Shown here piece by piece: positions 42,568 to 53,496 of a stretch of 64,000 nucleotides of DNA (position 1 is its first letter; every line of letters begins with the position of its first letter). Position numbers and translations under genes: made by a program. A model generated the notes under the pieces. The model did not search any database, had not been told where the DNA came from, and saw only the letters and a list, made by a program, of their open reading frames with translations. The DNA is from Odontocerum albicorne (Eukaryota > Arthropoda > Insecta > Trichoptera > Odontoceridae): NCBI GenBank assembly GCA_949825065.1, contig OX463863.1:17841240-17905239 (forward strand), read 5' to 3'.

Positions 42568-43145
42568 AGGCATAAACACGGTAGTAGATTGTCATCGAAT
42601 ATGTCCGAAACTTCAGCGTAGGCATTACCCAAGCGATGCAATCTGGGTACGGGAGAATTAGAATAATAGTTAGTTCTACCACTCTCGCACCGGAATATAT
42701 CCTGCAGTCTCGTTACTTCTCGAAAGGGAGTATTATTAATATAAAAATATCGTTTGTAATTTGAAAAACTCTACGGACATAGTTAGTAGAATAATTGATT
42801 TTTGAGTTTTTACCTTTTGGTGGAATTATGCTTTTTGAACTTTTACCTTTTGGTGAGTCACAAGGCTCAAAAAAGATTGAGGAATAATTTTCGAAAGGGT
42901 GCGTTCGTTCATATGGTATCAAATCTAATTTCAATAGCGGATATTTCGGAGAATATTTCGGAGTTTGGATCAACATTTGTTTGTCTTTTGTTTGACATGC
43001 AATAAATTTGTTTGACATGCAATAAATGTTTGGGAATCTCCGATATGAGAATATGTCATTTTATGTTATAATTGTTATACAATTTTTGAAGCCTTGTGGA
43101 AAATCGGCAAATGTTTCTATGTATCATGTGGCATTTGAACACATT
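42568..43145. other. No gene recognised
   Basis: Contains a short duplication (GAACTTTTACCTTTTGGTG-like, near 42805 and 42835) and a TTTGACATGCAATAAAT pair near 42990 and 43012. An open stretch on the minus strand (42713-43018) is probably chance. Confidence 0.35.
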
Positions 43146-43625
43146 GGGTCTTTTTGACAGATGGAGGGGGGATATCAAACGGGGTGTAGCGATAGGAAAC
43201 AAAATTAATGGGGTACTAAAATATATATATACTCAAATCGGACAGAATGGTGGAAAAAAAGTGTTATAGAAAATGTAAAAATTATTTTCTTAGGTGATGA
43301 AAGAGTTTAAGAGGGATATCGAACGGCGTGTAGCGATAGGAAACAAAGTCAAAGGGACACTAAAATGTATATATATTCAAACCAGGCGGAATGGTGAAAG
43401 GAAAAGTAAACGCTATATATGGGTAACCAATCATAGATTGGAGGAAGTTGATGAATTCTGCTGCTTAGATAATATTTTTTTAGGTTATGTAAGAGTTAAT
43501 AAGAGGGACACGAACGGTGTGTAGCGATAGGAAACAAAGTCAATGGGGCACTTACACATATATGCTCGAACTGGACAGTATCAAAATCTATCAGGATGAT
43601 AAAAGTATTTTAGTACTAACTTTTG
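43146..43625 (+). pseudogene. LINE reverse-transcriptase segment, locally triplicated
   Basis: Three direct copies of a segment encoding 'DIERRVAIGNKV' and 'GTLKCIYIQT' (near 43160, 43312 and 43508), followed by 'FDVWE'-frame DNA that in register reads 'LMYGSETWM'. The equivalent single-copy segment is at 60725-60850. Confidence 0.65.
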
Positions 43626-43653
43626 ATGTATGGGAGTGAAACGTGGATGTAGA

Positions 43654-44075
43654 ACAAGACTGAAAAGAGCTGAATAAATGTTACAAGACTGAAAAGAGCT
43701 GAATAAATGTTACAAGACTGAAAAGAGCTGAATAAATGTAACAAGACTGAAAAGAGCTGAATAAATAGAACAAGACTGAAAAGAGCTGAATGAATGTAAC
43801 AAGACTGAAAAGAGCTGAATAAATGTAACAAAACTGAAAAGAGCTGAATAAGTAGAACAAGACTGAAAAGAGCTGAATAAATGGAACAAGACTGAAAGCT
43901 GAATGAATGTAACAATACTGAAAAGAGCTGAATATTTGGAACAAGACTGAAAATAGTAAATAGAACAAGACTGAAAAGAGGTGAATAAATGTAACAGGAC
44001 TAAAAAGAGCTGAATAAATGTAACAAGACTGAAAAGAGCTGAATAAATGTAACAAGACTGAAAAGAGCTGAATAG
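43654..44075. repeat. 29 bp minisatellite derived from LINE coding sequence
   Basis: About 14 copies of ACAAGACTGAAAAGAGCTGA plus ATAAATGTA, spaced 29 bp. It grows directly out of the LINE text that ends GAAACGTGGATGTAGAAC. The single-copy form at 60838-60880 is GTGGAGATGGAAAATGACTG, AATGGAGCTGAATAAATA. The long minus-strand frames here are a by-product of the repeat. Confidence 0.92.
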
Positions 44076-44084
44076 AAATCTCCC

Positions 44085-44230
44085 CATGAAGGGTTGTCTT
44101 GAAGTGCTTCCTTAAATTGCGCACGCCACCGATACCTCTAACACTAAGATGTAGACCATTCCACGGCGCAGGACCGGTGGCGGCAGAACCTCGATCATAA
44201 TACCTGGCCCTGTTGGATAGATTTGTAATA
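44085..44230 (-). pseudogene. LINE C-terminus fragment
   Basis: The minus strand reads 'SNRARYYDRGSAATGPAPW' then 'NGLHLSVRGIGGVRNLRKHF', the arrangement (aromatic, 'APW/RLWN', basic end) of a CR1/Jockey-type reverse-transcriptase tail. Confidence 0.5.
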
Positions 44231-44279
44231 TGTAATATCCAAAATCTGTCAAAAAGACTCGAGAAATAAAATAAGTCAT

Positions 44280-44680
44280 TGTGTTCTCTCGTCTTTCTTT
44301 AGTTATTAATTCATTTATATTGTTGAATTTTAGAGAATATTTAAGGAATGAATTTTACCCTATTATTAAACCAGGCCTCCCTATCTGCTTGCGCTGTTCC
44401 AGTTGTATTTTGGGGCCCCCGTCCGTGACTGCTGAGGCGTGTTGCAGCGTTTGGCACCGGTGATCCGTTATTGGCTGCACATTTTTCGATCTTTGTCTCT
44501 TCCTTCATTCATTTCATACACACACGTACATAAAACCATGTTCGTGTACATCTTTTTATTGTGAACAAATCACGAATGAAAAGTGGAGTTTTTATCAATA
44601 TTATGTGATTAACTCGTAACATTTTTAATTGGTGAACTTCAATCACTAATTGAATATTCAAATTCAAACATATTATCAAA
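44280..44680. other. No gene recognised
   Basis: Includes a GC-richer stretch near 44370-44460 that does not form a splice-bounded exon I can support. Confidence 0.35.
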
Positions 44681-44684
44681 AATC

Positions 44685-45415
44685 TCACTCATCCATTGAA
44701 AATTTTGCTGTAGATTAGTCTATGGTGTTATTAAATCGTAGATACTCTATTCGAACATGTTTACTGCGAAACATTCGTTCATTGTTTGAAAATTCAAATT
44801 ATTTTAAAAATCCTGTTTTTATTTAATGAACTAATAAATAACTCACTCACTCATCCAGTGAAAATGTTGTTTGTAGATCGAACAATTATGTTACTAAATT
44901 CAAAGATATTCTATTTCAACATTTTTACACAATGAACAAGCGTAAAATCTGCTCAAAACATTCACTCACTAGTTGAATATTAAATTTTTTTTTTTTTCAA
45001 AAACAAGTAATAATTCACTTACTCATCCAATGAAAATGTTTTAAAGTATCCGGCGGTAAGTAATACACATCGGGCTTAAGAAAAAGACTGTCGCCATAAT
45101 CGGCTAACTTCGGCTTTGTATAGCGTCATTTCTGTTAATGATAATGACTGATAAATTGCGACGGAACACGTGTATGCATGACAGAGACGACGCTCTACAA
45201 AGCCGATTATGTCCGAGTCTTTTTCTTAAGCCCGATGTGTATTACTTACCGCCGAGTACTGTAGATTAGTGTATCGTGTTATTACAACCATAGATACACT
45301 TTATTCGAACTTTTTTACTGGATAAACAAACTTATAATAATCTCAAAACATTCACTCACTCGTTGAATACTGAAATTCGTTCTTTCATTTATGTTCATTG
45401 AGCGAACAAATAGTA
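44685..45415. repeat. Diverged tandem repeat of about 170-180 bp
   Basis: Three or four old copies marked by CTCACTCATCCANTGAAAAT, GTAGATTAGT, ATTCGAACATGTTTACTG and AAACATTCACTCACT. The third unit is split by the MITE at 45044-45261. Confidence 0.75.
45044..45261. mobile_element. TA MITE 'CAGTACCCGGCGG', copy 1
   Basis: TA on both sides (45042-45043, 45262-45263). About 45-bp inverted ends with CCGGCGGTAAGTAATACAC and ATCGGGCTTAAGAAAAAGAC. 218 bp, foldable along its length. Copy 2 is at 63037-63277. Confidence 0.9.
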
Positions 45416-45857
45416 AATCATTTGTACAAGGTCTTTCGGAGTGTTGTACCGTTTGGTTTGGCATTTGATGCCGTTTCGTTTTGTTTCGAAAATATTGCAG
45501 TTTTCATCTTCAGGACTTGTTTGTTTATGGCAAAGTTGACTATACACAAATACTGAAAATGAAAACGGCAACGTTTTTCAAACCACGCAGTAAAATACTT
45601 CGAAAAACCTTATACTCGTACAATTGATACAAAGAATCGCCGAAGTCTCGAAACTTATTCGTTGCTCTAGATAAGTCTTGAGTTAGCAATTGATTTAGCG
45701 CTCTCGAGTGAATTGTTCACTCTAAAATATAGCGTGAACATCCTTAAAAACGATGACCAATTATTTTTCCTCATTGCTTACAAATTACCTAGTCCTGCCA
45801 TAAGTTCTGTTACAAAGTGTTTTGCTTATAGTAAATAAACAGTGCATCTTACAAATG
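45416..45857. other. No feature recognised
   Basis: AT-rich with no repeat partner found. Confidence 0.35.
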
Positions 45858-46085
45858 ATCATAGTATAAATAGGCCAAAACCCGTACGACGGTTGTCGCC
45901 AAAGAAAGAATACGAGAATTGAACTTTGAATACAAGAGAGCGAGAAAGGAATACTTGGATTCTCTCCGAAAGTAATTCGAAATTTGAATCTCGGTGGGTC
46001 CGTGATAACTGAACGAATTTTAAATACCTAGCTAACAATTTTTGAACCGGTGTAAAAGGGGACGATGTATAAATGATATATATAC
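45858..46085. repeat. Dispersed repeat, inverted partner of 16650-16867
   Basis: Near-identical to the reverse complement of that segment. The shared region resumes after 46720 (TATTTCACGGGTTAC), so the element between them was probably inserted after the duplication. Confidence 0.78.
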
Positions 46086-46595
46086 AGGGTGTCCCAAAGG
46101 GCAACGTCAAGCCGGTATCGAGGAAGAGGCCAGCTTATGACGGCTCAGAATTTTAAAAAAAAATTATGAGAAAGCCTTATACTTTTCGAGTTATAGGCAT
46201 TTCTTCGAAAATTATGAAAGAAGCTACCCTGAGTCGAATGTTTGTATACTGTGACTACAAATTGCCATATTTTATGATTTTAATAGTTGTATCGCAATCC
46301 TAGATAGCCCTGCTATTAGTCGGAGTCAGATATAAAAGCAAAAAAAATCTGCACGTTTGAAAAAAAAATTGTTTTTGTCCGATCATAAAAAATAATATTT
46401 TTTATCAGCCAACTTTAACTCATCATACTGTGAAAATAATGTAATACGTGAAAATAATGTAACCTGGCAAGTTACATCAAAAGTTGGCCTGTTTAGTCAG
46501 GATTTCAAAATGGTACAATACATGTCTACTACTCCTTTAAAAATAATTTTAAAACATTAATTTCTGTAATTAAAGATCGAATTAAAAAAATTTGA
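46086..46595 (+). mobile_element. Long-TIR element 'CAGGGTGTCCC', truncated copy 2
   Basis: Begins CAGGGTGTCCCAAAGG and follows one half of 26972-27989 through CAAGCCGGTATCGAGGAAG, ATTGCCATATTTTATG and TAACCTGGCAAGTTAC. The second terminus is missing. Confidence 0.75.
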
Positions 46596-46596
46596 G

Positions 46597-46728
46597 CGAG
46601 ACAAACGATACTGCGCATGCATGAGTTAGAGTAATACAGCTAGTGTCGCCATTTTTGATATGTAATATCTAGTTCGTGTCAAAAATGGTGTCTTACTCTA
46701 ACTCGTTCATTTGCAGTATCGTTTTAAT
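46597..46728. other. Inverted repeat, possible small MITE
   Basis: About 30-bp arms (AAACGATACTGC, GAGTTAGAGTAA) around a 70-bp middle that itself contains a shorter inverted piece (CATTTTTGA). No clear target duplication. Confidence 0.6.
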
Positions 46729-46764
46729 ATTTCACGGGTTACAACTAGTTTATTATATTGTTAG

Positions 46765-47815
46765 ACTTCCATACATATCATCTTGAATGAAAATATCCAT
46801 CTTATTCAAAATGTCCTCCCCTTGCCTTCACACAGGCCTTTAAACGTGACGGCCAATCGTCAATGTCCATTGGAAAATTGGCCACTGCTTTCTTTAATGA
46901 TTGTTTCAGACTCTCCAAATTTGGATGTCGTCTGCTACAGGCCATGTTCTCCAACACTGACCACAATTTTTAGTCCAGTGAATTTAAATCTGGGCTTCCG
47001 GAAGGCCGATCTTCAAGCTCTAATAAACTCTGGTGTATGAATTTGTAGCAATTGCTGGATGAGCTTTGTCTTGTGGGCTGGAGCAGAATCTTGTTGAAAG
47101 ATCCAATGACCTGAATTAAACATGGTCTCAATAAGAGGCTTGACGACCTTCTCCAAAATGTCATTTTGGTATGAATTTGCACTTGTCCTCACGCCCTGAG
47201 CACAATAATGTATCTCAGTAACCCCTTCGTATGAGACACCCCACTAAACCATCACAGATCCTGGATGATGACCTCTCTGAATGACTTGAACGGTCTCTAG
47301 AGCTATGTGCGTACACCCGATCTTTTTGTTTATTATAATTACCTTCAATGTGAAAAAATTTTCATCAGAAAAATAGATTATGCGATGCATATTGTTTGCG
47401 TTCCGGTGAATCAGTTATTTAGCTCTGGTCTTCCTGATGTCCCTCAAAGATGGAGTAAGCAAGTGTCCAGTGCTTCTTCGGTAAGCCCCCATATTTGGGT
47501 TCGATTTGATAATACGAGACATAGGTACTCCGTGTCGAAATACCCATCTCCCTGGATATGATTTTTTGTTTGCGGAGTGGATTTCCTCACGGCTTTGATG
47601 ACTGCTGGAGTTCTTACAATTCGCGGTCGACCACTTCTTTGCCGATCTTCAATACCTTGAGTATCTTTGAATCGATTAATAGTACAATATACAAGCTGAC
47701 GATTGATACCCAAAGATTTTAAAATATTAAAAATGTCTCCCGGGTTCTTTCCAACTTAATGTAACGCAATTACAGAGATACGGTTTTCTTTACCGCCCTA
47801 CTCCATGTTTACTGG
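46765..47815 (-). pseudogene. Tc1/mariner transposase with DD37D spacing, decayed
   Basis: Minus-strand pieces in three frames: helix-turn-helix region 'GINRQLVYCTINRFKDTQG' and 'RQRSGRPRIVRTP'; 'GLTEEALDTCLL'; 'GVSYEGVTEIHYC'; 'WIFQQDSAPAHKTK' with the second catalytic D; and 'EDRPSGSPDLNSLD' with the third. After correcting one extra T near 47020, 37 residues separate the last two aspartates, a spacing known from mariner-related (maT-like) elements. At least five stops or shifts. Terminal repeats are not identified. Confidence 0.82.
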
Positions 47816-48660
47816 TCAACGTTCAGTGACAAACTGATTATAGCAACAGCACAAGGGATGGAGAATTACCTAAAAAAAGGTTTTAGGTTTCTACCTGCTG
47901 TTGTTTAAATTTTATGAGTGTTTGAATTTGTGTAACAGTATTTATGGCAGGACTATGTAGATGCAGGCTTCAGACAGTCTTTAATGAGCTTTCGTTCAAT
48001 GCCCTGTTGATGTCATGCCACACAGAGCTTGTGTACTCTACGAAAAAGTCGTAAAAGGCCTTAGCTGATACCCTCAGAGTATGAGGACTCGCCCACAGGT
48101 GGTTATAAAAATCATAATGAAAAAATTTTTGAAAAAAAGCAACTCACGGGTCGTGCGAAACTCCCTGGTGGGCTACGTACGTGTTACTTGTTGGGCATGC
48201 TTGATACGTAATTTAAATTGATTATTCGTTTCTTTAATTTCGTTATTCACCTAAATTTGAGTGTTCTCAGGCAGTGAGCAACGTTGAGTTGATTACGTCA
48301 ATTGAGCATACCAAATTCGTTCTAGCAACGTGTGACCATAGCATTAAAAATAATGCCACGTTAACTGTACGTGAATATTAATTTATTATCTTTATTTCAT
48401 TAGAAACTACGTACGAACTCTCGTAACACCCTGCAAATGGATTTCAATTGACTTAATATCCCTTTCACATCCCTAAAACCATTGTGATTTCATTCCATCA
48501 TTCATCTTCCAATATATGTATCCTTTTTTTATTTTTTATATCTTAGTTCTTGAAAAAAATATAGAAAAATACATAATGGTACAAAATTTTTGTACCATTT
48601 GTATTAATTTGAAAGTATAATTTTAAATCTAACATTACTTAAGTTTATTAGATAAAAATT
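47816..48660. other. No gene recognised
   Basis: 47930-48110 has mixed composition and might be old LINE sequence, but no diagnostic motif is visible. The rest is AT-rich. Confidence 0.35.
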
Positions 48661-48742
48661 ATATATCAGGTCTGTAAATATGAAACCGGATTTTTTAAAA
48701 TTGAAAATACACATTTATTGTACGAAAATGGTAAAAAATATT

Positions 48743-49767
48743 TTATTCAAAGTATTGCCCATCGCTAGCTACACATTTTTCCCGTCTCTCTGGCAATTTG
48801 TGGATGCCACGCCAAAAAAACTGTTGCTCTTTTGAGGTAAACCAATCATCGAGACATTTTCGTAAGAAGTGAAGCACTGCTCAGCAAGTGCGTGTCCTAT
48901 CGATGCAAATAAGTAGTAATCGGATGGAGCCAAGTCTGGTGAGTAAGCCGCATGCCAAAGTATTTGCCAACTAAACGCCTTAATCGTTTCCTTGACCGGT
49001 TTTGCTGTGTGCGATGGTGCATTATCATGAAGCAAAATTACTTTGTGTTGCCTCTTTTGATATTCTGGTCGTTTTTCATGCAATGCTTGGTTCAAATACA
49101 TCATCTGTTGTCGGTAGCGCTCAGATTTATTGGTTTAGCTAGGTTTTAGCAGCTCATAATAGATAACACCCTTCTGATCCCACCAAACACGGAGCATTGT
49201 CTTCCGTCCATAGCGATTTGGCCTTGCAGTCCATGTCGCTGGTTTGCTTGGAGTTACCCATGATCTTTTACGCTTAGGATTCTCTAAATATATCCATTTT
49301 TCATCCCCAGTCACAATTCGATGGATAAATGATTTTCTTTTGTACCTGGCGAGCAGCATTTCGCAAGTGGTTTTTCGGTTTTCCTGCTGTCTTTCATTCA
49401 GTTCATGTGGAACCCATTTGCCCACCTTCTGGATCTTTCCCATGGCTTTCAAACGTATGGAGATGGCTTCTCGTGTCACATTTAATTGATCCGCAAGTTG
49501 TTGCGTTTGAGCGTCATCCTCATCCAACAATGCTCGCAATTCGGCATCTTCTAACTTTCTCGGTGGTCTTCCACGTTCTTCGTTTCTCATGTCAAAATCG
49601 CCACTTTTGAAATTTTTAAACCACTCAAAGCACTGTGATTTACCGAGAGCATGCTCACCGTAAGCTTCGACAAGCATTCGATGCAATTCTGCAGCAGTTT
49701 TCTTCAAACGGTAACAGAAAATCAATGCTGTACACATATCATAGTTTTCAGGCACAAAAACAGACAT
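48743..49767 (-). pseudogene. mariner transposase (mauritiana-type), broken
   Basis: Starts 'MSVFVPENYDMCTALIF' with 'LKKTAAELHRMLVEA'. Then come 'GKIQKVGKWVPHELN', the first catalytic D in 'VTGDEKWIY', the second in 'LLHDNAPSH' and the third in 'SPDLAPSDYYLF' (D34D). TAA at 49135-49137 replaces the glutamate of 'KPGET'. Near 48862 a frameshift follows 'FTSYEN', after which the tail continues in another frame to 'ASDGQYFE' and a stop at 48743. These sequence features are those of the Mos1-type mauritiana subfamily. Confidence 0.93.
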
Positions 49768-49939
49768 GTTCAACACTATGAAAACATATGTAGTTGTATT
49801 AAACTTGTATTGTTGTGAGTTAAAAGTCTTTGACAAATGTAAACACAAGAAAAAGGCGTCAATGACGCGGTTTGACAGTCACTACATTGACAACTAATGC
49901 TATCTATGAGCAATTTACGGTTTCATATTTACATGTATT

Positions 49940-50382
49940 TTGTGGGATCAGAAGGGTGTTATCTATTATGAGTTGCTAAAACCTGGCGAAACCGTTAATA
50001 CTGAATGCTACCGACAACAAGTGATGGATTTGAACCAAGAAACGCGTGAAAAATGACCAGAATATCAAAAGAGGCAACACAAAGTTATTTTGCTTCATGA
50101 TAATGCACCATCGCACACAGCAAAACTGGTCAAGGAAACGATTGAGGCGTTTAGTTGGCAAATACTTTCGCATGCGACTTACTCACCAGACTTCGCTCCA
50201 TCCGATTACTACTTATTTGCATCGATGGGACACGCACTTGCGGAGCAGCGCTTCACTTCTTACGAAAATGGCTCGATGATTGGTTTGCCTCAAAAGGGCA
50301 ACAGTTTGTTTGGCGTGGTATCCACAAATTGCCAGAGAGATGGGAAAAATGTGTAGCTAGCGATGGGCAATACTTTGAATAA
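49940..50382 (+). pseudogene. mariner transposase 3' half, broken
   Basis: Begins in 'WDQKGVIYYELLKPGETVN', so the glutamate lost from the neighbouring copy is present here. A TGA replaces the arginine in 'REKRPEYQKRQ'. It has D in 'LLHDNAPSH' and in 'DFAPSDYYLF'. The frameshift after 'FTSYEN' near 50266 is the same as in the minus-strand copy. It ends 'PERWEKCVASDGQYFE' at 50380-50382. Confidence 0.93.
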
Positions 50383-50477
50383 AATATTTTTTACCATTTT
50401 CATACAATAAATGTGTATTTTCTAAAAAAAAATTCCGGTTTCATATTTACAGACCTGGTATATATATATACATATTA

Positions 50478-51704
50478 GGGGTACCCATAAGTAACGTCGT
50501 TTTTTTTTTCAATGAAATACAAAACAATTTTTCTTATACTATATTTAACTTTTCTTATACAAAATAATTCCCCATATTATCTATAACCTTCTGCCACCTT
50601 TCTTTCAAATCATCTGTGCCCTTCTTGTAAAATTCAGCGGGTTTTGACTGAAAATAGTCTAAAAGGGCTGTAAAATTTTGATCTCTTAGAAAATGTTCCA
50701 TAGAACGAAATAACTGAAAATCAGATGGTGCGAGATCCGGCGAGTATGGTGGATGCAGCAGGGTGACTCAACCGAGATCCTGAAGTTATTCACGCGTCAA
50801 TTTTGCAACATGAGGTCGCGCGTTATCGTGCTGAAGAGTAATGGTGCGTCTATTCACCAAAGCTGGCCTCTTTTGGTGTAATGCTTCATTCAATCTATCC
50901 AACTGTTGACAGTGTAACTCTGCCGACACTGTCCGAACTTGTGGCAATAGTTCCAAGTAAATTATTCCTTTAGAATCCCACCATACACACAATAACACTT
51001 TTTTAGAATGCAATGACCGTTCAGGGATTGAAACAGCCTTTTGTCCGCGTTTTAACCATTGTTTTTTCTCATCACCAGTCACTAAGTCACAAAGAACTGG
51101 GCTTAATTGTTCTTTTTCTTGCAATAATCTGCTGATGCTGAGCCGTTGAGCCATGTTACGGTCGGTCAATGCGTGTGGGACCCAAACACCTTCTTTTTGA
51201 ATCTTGCCCAACTTCTTTAGGATCCTCGCCGAGTACTGGACCAGGATGTACCGACCTTTTCCGATAATTTTTCAATGGTCAGCATCGCATCGTCTTCGAT
51301 TGCAGACTTCGGGGCTGCTTCATCCGCCTGGACCGTATCCGTCCACTTCGAGGCACGTTTTCCAAACACAAATCACCAGATTTAAATCTTTCGAACCATC
51401 GTTGGCATTTCCTGATATTCAATATGTCACCGTAAATCTTGCAGATATCCTTTGTAGCCTCTGTCGCTTTCTTTGTCAAATGATATTGAAAAAGTATACA
51501 GCTCCGCAGATGTTGTTCCGACGGACACGTCTCTTCCATTGTCTTCAGAGGGATAAAGGAACCGTTTTTTTTTGTCTCAAGGTAACGACCAGGTAGTCGC
51601 TACACAAGATAAACTTATAACACGTCCTTACTGCCTAACAGACTGAAGGAGACTATTTTAAAGATGGCGCATCAACAAAAACGACATTACTTATGGGTAC
51701 CCCC
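50478..51704 (-). mobile_element. Full-length mariner, third family (1.23 kb)
   Basis: TA at 50476-50477 and 51705-51706. Ends GGGGTACCCATAAGTAACG and, inverted, GGGGGTACCCATAAGTAATG. It lies only 18 bases from the composite mariner. The gene inside is heavily mutated. Confidence 0.92.
50555..51539 (-). pseudogene. mariner transposase (DD34D), decayed
   Basis: Starts 'MEETCPSEQHLRSCILFQY' and includes 'RWFERFKSGD', 'GKIQKEGVWVPHALT', the first D in 'LVTGDEK', the second in 'LQHDNARPHVAK' and the third in 'SPDLAPSDFQLF'. It ends 'KVIDNMGNYFV'. Frameshifts lie near 51210-51290, and stops replace lysine and tryptophan in 'LTREKLQDLGW' (50786-50770 region). Clearly a mariner, but not one of the other three families in the window. 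Confidence 0.88.
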
Positions 51705-51706
51705 TA

Positions 51707-51976
51707 ATAAATCCGAGTTAGCGTTTTTTATCCATACATGGACGGTCTCTTTTCATTTGTATGAAAGGACCTTTATATATAAAAATAACTATATTTTATT
51801 TATTTTTAACCTTAACCCCTAGTTGTGTGTTTTGTTTTATTTCAATGAACAGCGAGTGGTCAATAAACGTGCCATTTTTGTGTTTTACATACCGTCATGC
51901 CGTTTTTGTAGGCAAAATGTTGTGTTTCACATCGACTTAACTGAGGTAACTGAAAATATTGTATATGCCAGTCTGG
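51707..51976. other. No feature recognised
   Basis: AT-rich spacer between the third mariner and a short TTAA element. Confidence 0.35.
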
Positions 51977-51980
51977 TTAA

Positions 51981-52164
51981 CACTTGCCACCCTATGATGG
52001 ATAGTGAGTGACCAGGACTTACATAATAAAATATTTTTATAGCTAATTACAAAAAATAATCTAGCAGATTTTGCATAATTTTAATTTAAAATATACATTT
52101 TTCACTGGATGCTGAGCGTCCAGCACAGTGGATGGCGGAATTGTTTAGCACAGTAAGGCAAGTG
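51981..52164 (+). mobile_element. Short TTAA MITE (184 bp), copy 1
   Basis: TTAA at 51977-51980 and 52165-52168. 8-bp inverted ends CACTTGCC, then CTATGATGGATAGTGAGTG at one side and a hairpin TGGATGCTGAGCGTCCAGC at the other. Copy 2 is at 61210-61416 in inverse orientation. Confidence 0.85.
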
Positions 52165-52169
52165 TTAAC

Positions 52170-52995
52170 ATCCAATTGCTAGAACCATATTGATACCAGT
52201 ATGGTTCACTAACCATATTGATGCCAGTACGGTTCACTAACCATATTGATGCCAGTACGGTTCACTAACCATATTGATGCCAGTACGGTTCACCAACCAT
52301 ACGGATGACGGTACAGTTCATTAGCTATATTGATGTCGCTGTGTTTAATTTCAAATTATTAGAACCATATTGACGAGTACGATTCACTAACCATTTTGAT
52401 GACACAATGGTTCACTAACCGTATTGATGGCGGCGGTATGGTTCTCTTCAAATTATTAGAACCATATTGACGAGTATGATTCACTAACCATTTTGATGAC
52501 ATAATGGTTCACTAACCGTATTGATGGCGGCGGTATGGTTCTCTTCAAATTATTAGAACCATATTGACGAGTATGATTCACTAACCATTTTGATGACATA
52601 ATGGTTCACTAACGTATGGTATGGTTCTCTTCAAATTATTAGAACCATATTGACGAGTATGATTCACTAACCATTTTGATGACATAATGGTTCACTAACG
52701 TATGGTATGGTTCTCTTCAAATTATTAGAACCATATTGACGAGTATGATTCACTAACCATTTTGATGACATAATGGTTCACTAACCGTATTGATGGCGGC
52801 GGTATGGTTCTCTTCAAATTATTAGGACCATATTGACGAGTATGATTCACTAACCATTTTGATGGCATAATGGTTCACTAACCGTATTGATGGCGGCGGT
52901 ATGGTTCTCTTCGAATTATTAGAACCGTATCGATGCCAGTACGGTTCGCTAACCGTATTGGCAACATTATGGTTCACTAACCGAGTCGATATCAA
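52170..52995. repeat. 97/86 bp tandem repeat with smaller internal repeat
   Basis: Unit starts (AGAACCATATTGACGAGTA) fall near 52361, 52458, 52555, 52641, 52727, 52824 and 52921: 97, 97, 86, 86, 97, 97. The two short units lack the CGTATTGATGGCGG block. At the left, a simpler unit of about 31 bp (CCATATTGATGCCAGTACGG, TTCACTAA) repeats four times, and the long unit is built from variants of it. Confidence 0.93.
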
Positions 52996-53042
52996 TGGTT
53001 CACGTCATCAAATAGTGATTTGAAATTTTGAAAAAAATATTA

Positions 53043-53135
53043 ACCCTCAAGCGAAACAGTGGTATTGCAACACCGAACCGAAAAATCGCAAATCTAACAG
53101 AAGGAACAAACCGTCCTCGTGTGAACCGGGCAGGG
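53043..53135. mobile_element. Possible tiny TTAA element
   Basis: About 93 bp between two TTAA sites, with CCCT at one end and AGGG at the other. Only 4-5 bp of terminal symmetry; may be chance. Confidence 0.3.
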
Positions 53136-53144
53136 TTAACTTCC

Positions 53145-53290
53145 AAAAAATATACAGTATCTGACATAAATTATATACAGTATCTGACATAAATTATATA
53201 CAGTATTTGACATAAATTATATACAGTATCAGACATAAATTATATACAGTATCTGACATAAATTATATACAGTATCTGACATAAATTTAA
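53145..53290. repeat. 23 bp tandem repeat
   Basis: Six copies of TATACAGTATCTGACATAAA plus TTA. Confidence 0.95.
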
Positions 53291-53496
53291 CATGTTTTTT
53301 TTTATATTGCGATTTGAATGTTACAAAACCTTTTCGCTAGGAGTGCGTCGATAGACTTTTTAAAAATGGCACGGTTATTTGTCGCTTATCGTAAAAGCGT
53401 TGGTTTCGAATCACTTCTCATCGTCGACATGTCATATTCCCAAAGAAAAGATAGACGAAAAATCTCGAAACATTAAATCAAATAATGTCGCCGAAG

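Larger units (their letters stand above)
48666..50458. mobile_element. Head-to-head composite of two mariner copies
   Basis: Outer ends TCAGGTCTGTAAATATGAAAC and, inverted, CCAGGTCTGTAAATATGAAAC, each next to TA (48664-48665, 50459-50460). The left half is a nearly full mariner on the minus strand. The right half is the 3' half of the same mariner on the plus strand. They meet near 49936, where the 5' terminal repeat of the first is cut after CATATTTACA and runs straight into coding sequence of the second. The ends resemble those of mauritiana-subfamily elements. Confidence 0.92.

Noticed and set aside
43616..44124. Overlapping minus-strand open frames repeating 'FIQLFSVLLH'
   Set aside because: A by-product of the 29 bp array, which stays open in all three frames because the unit lacks stops on that strand.
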